In this document: positions 6,723 to 7,682 of the stretch, piece after piece
Position numbering within the stretch: position 1 is the stretch's first letter
Layout: each line of letters opens with the position of its first letter
NCBI GenBank assembly: GCA_031275595.1
Contig: JAISOO010000012.1
Coordinates: forward strand, 1 to 7,682
DNA: 7,682 nucleotides
Direction: 5' to 3'
DNA from: Spirochaetaceae bacterium
GTDB taxonomy: Bacteria > Spirochaetota > Spirochaetia > Treponematales > Breznakiellaceae
Program-made: the position numbers and the translations under genes
The notes under the pieces: generated by a model
Seen by the model: only the letters and a program-made list of their open reading frames with translations
The model's database searches: none
Told to the model about the DNA's origin: nothing

Positions 6723-7455
6723 TTCCGGCTCCTCCCCCATTGGGCCGAATGACTATATCCCCGAACATACGGTTCTGAAAAACCAGAACCATCCGAATCT
6801 TTACCGCCTCCAGGATCGCCAGGAAGGCGCAGACGATATCCATAATGGAACCGTTTCTGACCACCAGGTCCGTAAAACTGCATTCCCCCCGGGTTTCCAA
6901 AAGTTCGGCCATAAGGGTTATTTTTTCGTTTACCGAAACTTCTTCATATAGATCGAAGATCCGTTCCCCCGAGAGGTTTGACATGAGGTTGGAAAAGGTT
7001 TTTACCAGATCCCAGATATCTACCTTTTCCCATAATTCATCCTCCACAAAGGGAAGGGCCCGCTGCAATTTTTTCCGCTCAATGACCCATTCGGCTTCTT
7101 TTTCCTTTTCTTCCATCAATTCGGAAAGTTTTTTAAATTTCTGATATTCTATCAATTTATCCACCAATTCCTGGCGGGGATCTTCGATATCGTCCTCAAG
7201 CTCCAGATCCACCGGCAGGAGCATCCGGGATTTGATATACAACAGGTTCGCCGCCATGGCATAAAATTCGGTCATATCATCCAGGTCGAGTTCGGTGGCA
7301 AAACTTACATATTCCAAATATTGTTCGGTGATCTGCGCGACCGGAATATCATACAGGTTGATTTCATTTTTTTTGATTAAAAAAAGAAGAAGGTCCAGGG
7401 GACCCTCAAATTCTTTTAACCTAAAACTATAAGCAGCGCCGCTATTTGTTACCAT
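6685..7455 (-). CDS. scpA: Segregation and condensation protein A (kleisin)
   Basis: ScpA is the kleisin that bridges the SMC heads and binds ScpB. The 256-residue product shows the family's N-terminal signature F-E-G-P-L-D-L-L-L-F-L-I (16-27) followed by N-E-I-N-L-Y-D-I-P (30-38). The helix A-A-N-L-L-Y-I-K-S-R-M-L-L-P is at 68-81, a charged middle at 85-130, and a C-terminal winged helix at about 205-235 (F-L-A-I-L-E-A-V-K). Length is typical. The start is unambiguous: a TAG lies directly upstream in frame and no other start codon occurs before the conserved region. There is no Shine-Dalgarno sequence, and a TATAAT box ends only 7 bases before the ATG, so the mRNA may be leaderless. It is the first gene of the run of seven. 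Confidence 0.95.
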   Translation of the reverse strand: MVTNSGAAYSFRLKEFEGPLDLLLFLIKKNEINLYDIPVAQITEQYLEYVSFATELDLDDMTEFYAMAANLLYIKSRMLLPVDLELEDDIEDPRQELVDKLIEYQKFKKLSELMEEKEKEAEWVIERKKLQRALPFVEDELWEKVDIWDLVKTFSNLMSNLSGERIFDLYEEVSVNEKITLMAELLETRGECSFTDLVVRNGSIMDIVCAFLAILEAVKIRMVLVFQNRMFGDIVIRPNGGGAGNGVTVGERNSAD

Positions 7456-7620
7456 CTAAGATATTATAGCCTCAGTTTTTGGGGTAGTAAATACCCCTGG
7501 CAGGGCAAAAGCCTTTACTCTTTATCCGGGATACTTTACAGGAGTTACACCGGTACGGTGAAAAAATTCCTTGGGGTCCGGCCTGATGCCTTATTCGGAA
7601 CAGCGGCTTTTATGGGGCCT
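7456..7620. other. Gene-free region upstream of scpA
   Basis: Apart from the promoter, this stretch holds short inverted repeats: GGGGTA/TACCCC at 7481-7497, CCCTG/CAGGG at 7495-7505 and CACCG/CGGTG at 7548-7560. No tRNA, riboswitch or known small RNA signature was recognised. One minus-strand frame is open from the right edge to a TAA at 7545, and a plus-strand frame is open from a GTG at 7558 to the edge; neither resembles a known protein, so neither is called as a gene. Confidence 0.5.
7463..7491 (-). promoter_or_regulatory. Probable housekeeping-sigma promoter for scpA and the operon
   Basis: On the minus strand a TTTACT box (7491-7486) is followed after exactly 17 bases by a perfect TATAAT (7468-7463). 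Counting from the -10 box, transcription should start at about 7456-7455, on or next to the scpA ATG. An inverted repeat, GGGGTA (7481-7486) and TACCCC (7492-7497), surrounds the -35 box. Confidence 0.6.
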
Positions 7621-7640
7621 AAAGAACCCGCTTGCGCGGG
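7621..7640 (-). terminator. Possible intrinsic terminator of an upstream minus-strand gene
   Basis: On the minus strand CCCGC (7640-7636) pairs with GCGGG (7631-7627) around a GCAA tetraloop, and TTCTTT follows (7626-7621). The stem is short and the T-run is broken by a C, so termination may be partial. The gene it would serve lies beyond the right edge. Confidence 0.35.
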
Positions 7641-7682
7641 GGAGATGCTGCCTTTTTTCATCAACACGTTATCACGTGCTTT

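Noticed and set aside
6722..6740. ATG at 6740 as the scpB start
   Set aside because: No Shine-Dalgarno sequence precedes it, while GGAGGAG sits at the right distance before the in-frame ATG at 6722, and the extra six residues are not part of the ScpB fold.
7500..7518. Possible sigma-54 promoter (GG-N10-GC) upstream of scpA on the minus strand
   Set aside because: Only GGC and TGC of the consensus are matched, and a far better housekeeping-type promoter lies just downstream.
7558..7682. Plus-strand partial gene from GTG at 7558
   Set aside because: The AGGAG upstream is 13 bases away, too far for a normal start, the peptide resembles no family I know, and the opposite strand is open as well.

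Overview
The window looks like chromosomal DNA of a treponeme-type spirochaete. The strongest clue is a single reading frame that joins cytidylate kinase to a six-domain ribosomal protein S1, an arrangement known from Treponema. A GAF-type sigma-54 activator and a spirochaete-style lipoprotein signal fit this. Base composition is roughly balanced, which would suit termite-gut treponemes better than T. pallidum relatives, but the species is inferred.

Every supported gene is on the minus strand, so transcription runs from right to left. At the right edge (about 7456-7682) is a gene-free stretch with a probable terminator for an upstream gene and a strong promoter-like sequence just before scpA. 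Seven genes follow with overlaps or gaps of at most 11 bases: scpA, scpB, a 23S rRNA pseudouridine synthase (rluB type), cmk-rpsA, a GAF/AAA+/Fis sigma-54 activator, a membrane-anchored TPR protein, and a lipoprotein cut off by the left edge. This spacing suggests one long operon or a chain of translationally coupled genes.

The operon mixes chromosome segregation (ScpA and ScpB work with SMC), ribosome modification (RluB), CMP/dCMP salvage plus mRNA binding on the ribosome (Cmk-S1), and a regulatory and cell-envelope module (activator, TPR protein, lipoprotein). The first four are growth-linked housekeeping functions. The last three may be a functional unit, but nothing in the sequence proves that.

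The points most worth a second look are: a strong internal ribosome binding site and ATG exactly at the Cmk/S1 junction, which could yield free S1; a GAFTNA instead of GAFTGA loop in the sigma-54 activator; three back-to-back hairpins, one terminator-like, in the sequence encoding an unusual N-terminal extension of RluB; and a scpA promoter whose predicted start falls on the ATG, implying a leaderless mRNA. No mobile element, CRISPR array, tRNA or rRNA was seen.
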